A stretch of DNA of 64,000 nt from Ascidia mentula. Taxonomy: Eukaryota; Chordata; Ascidiacea; Phlebobranchia; Ascidiidae. Where the stretch lies: contig OX387203.1 of assembly GCA_947561715.1 (NCBI GenBank), positions 5,208,001 to 5,272,000 of the forward strand, written 5' to 3'. The notes under the pieces are model-generated. The model saw only the letters and a list, made by a program, of their open reading frames with translations, made no database searches and had not been told where the DNA came from. Below, piece by piece: positions 63,864 to 64,000 of this stretch; position 1 is the stretch's first letter; each line of letters opens with the position of its first letter. The position numbers and the translations under genes are program-made.

Positions 63864-64000
63864 GTTCGTGCCTTTTTTTTACAGGAGTCCTTTATACTTT
63901 AGTTTTTATAATGCAATGCGGAATACAGTATTATATATCAACAATACAAATTTGTTTGTCCTTCATGTGGCAAATTTACGTAAAACTAAGAATTACTGAA

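Overview
The window looks like nuclear DNA of a tunicate, most likely an ascidian of the Ciona type. The evidence is AT-rich sequence, compact multi-exon genes with GT-AG introns of about 60-1000 bases, animal genes (RHEB, LSM12, DTD2, TLC-domain and MARVEL proteins, a TSP1-kringle serine protease) and many short repeats. The species call is inference. No rRNA, functional tRNA, CRISPR array or bacterial-type operon was seen.

Layout. 1-1.5 kb: last six exons of RHEB (+). 2.1-6.2 kb: a complete 14-exon secreted protease (-) with TSP1, two kringles and a trypsin domain. 7.2-21.7 kb: a cluster of ornithine-decarboxylase-like (ODC-like) genes and relics (+). One copy is apparently intact (10425-14300), one is full-length but frameshifted (16899-19943), and at least three are internally deleted or residual. 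They share flanks and intronic insertions. 22.3-29.1 kb: two convergent TLCD4-like genes with identical internal exon sizes. 33.2-37.8 kb: two tandem paralogues encoding small type II membrane proteins of no family I recognise. 38.5-50.05 kb: a tandem segmental duplication in which each block holds a MARVEL gene (+) facing an intronless DTD2 gene (-). Between the blocks lie a PHD-OTU-MULE DNA transposon (40.74-45.54 kb) and a foldback element built from 57-bp repeats (45.54-46.87 kb). 50.3-52.7 kb: LSM12 (+), head-to-head with the second DTD2. 52.7-61.1 kb: a long stretch with no recognised gene. 61.1 kb to the end: the start of an unrecognised gene (+) with an N-myristoylation-type start.

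Three observations stand out. (1) A dispersed repeat family carries a type I hammerhead-ribozyme-like core: CTGATGA, stem II, GAAA, a near-palindromic stem III, then a UA followed by a strand pairing with the 5' flank. At least six copies are recognisable, plus other repeats with similar cores. (2) The ODC-like genes keep the PLP lysine but replace the ornithine-binding Asp with Glu and the catalytic Cys with Leu, which suggests changed specificity or a non-catalytic role. (3) The tandem type II membrane pair has matched exon architecture and may be a lineage-specific family.

All exon borders were read by eye from splice consensus, frame continuity and family similarity. No alignment, folding or database search was run.
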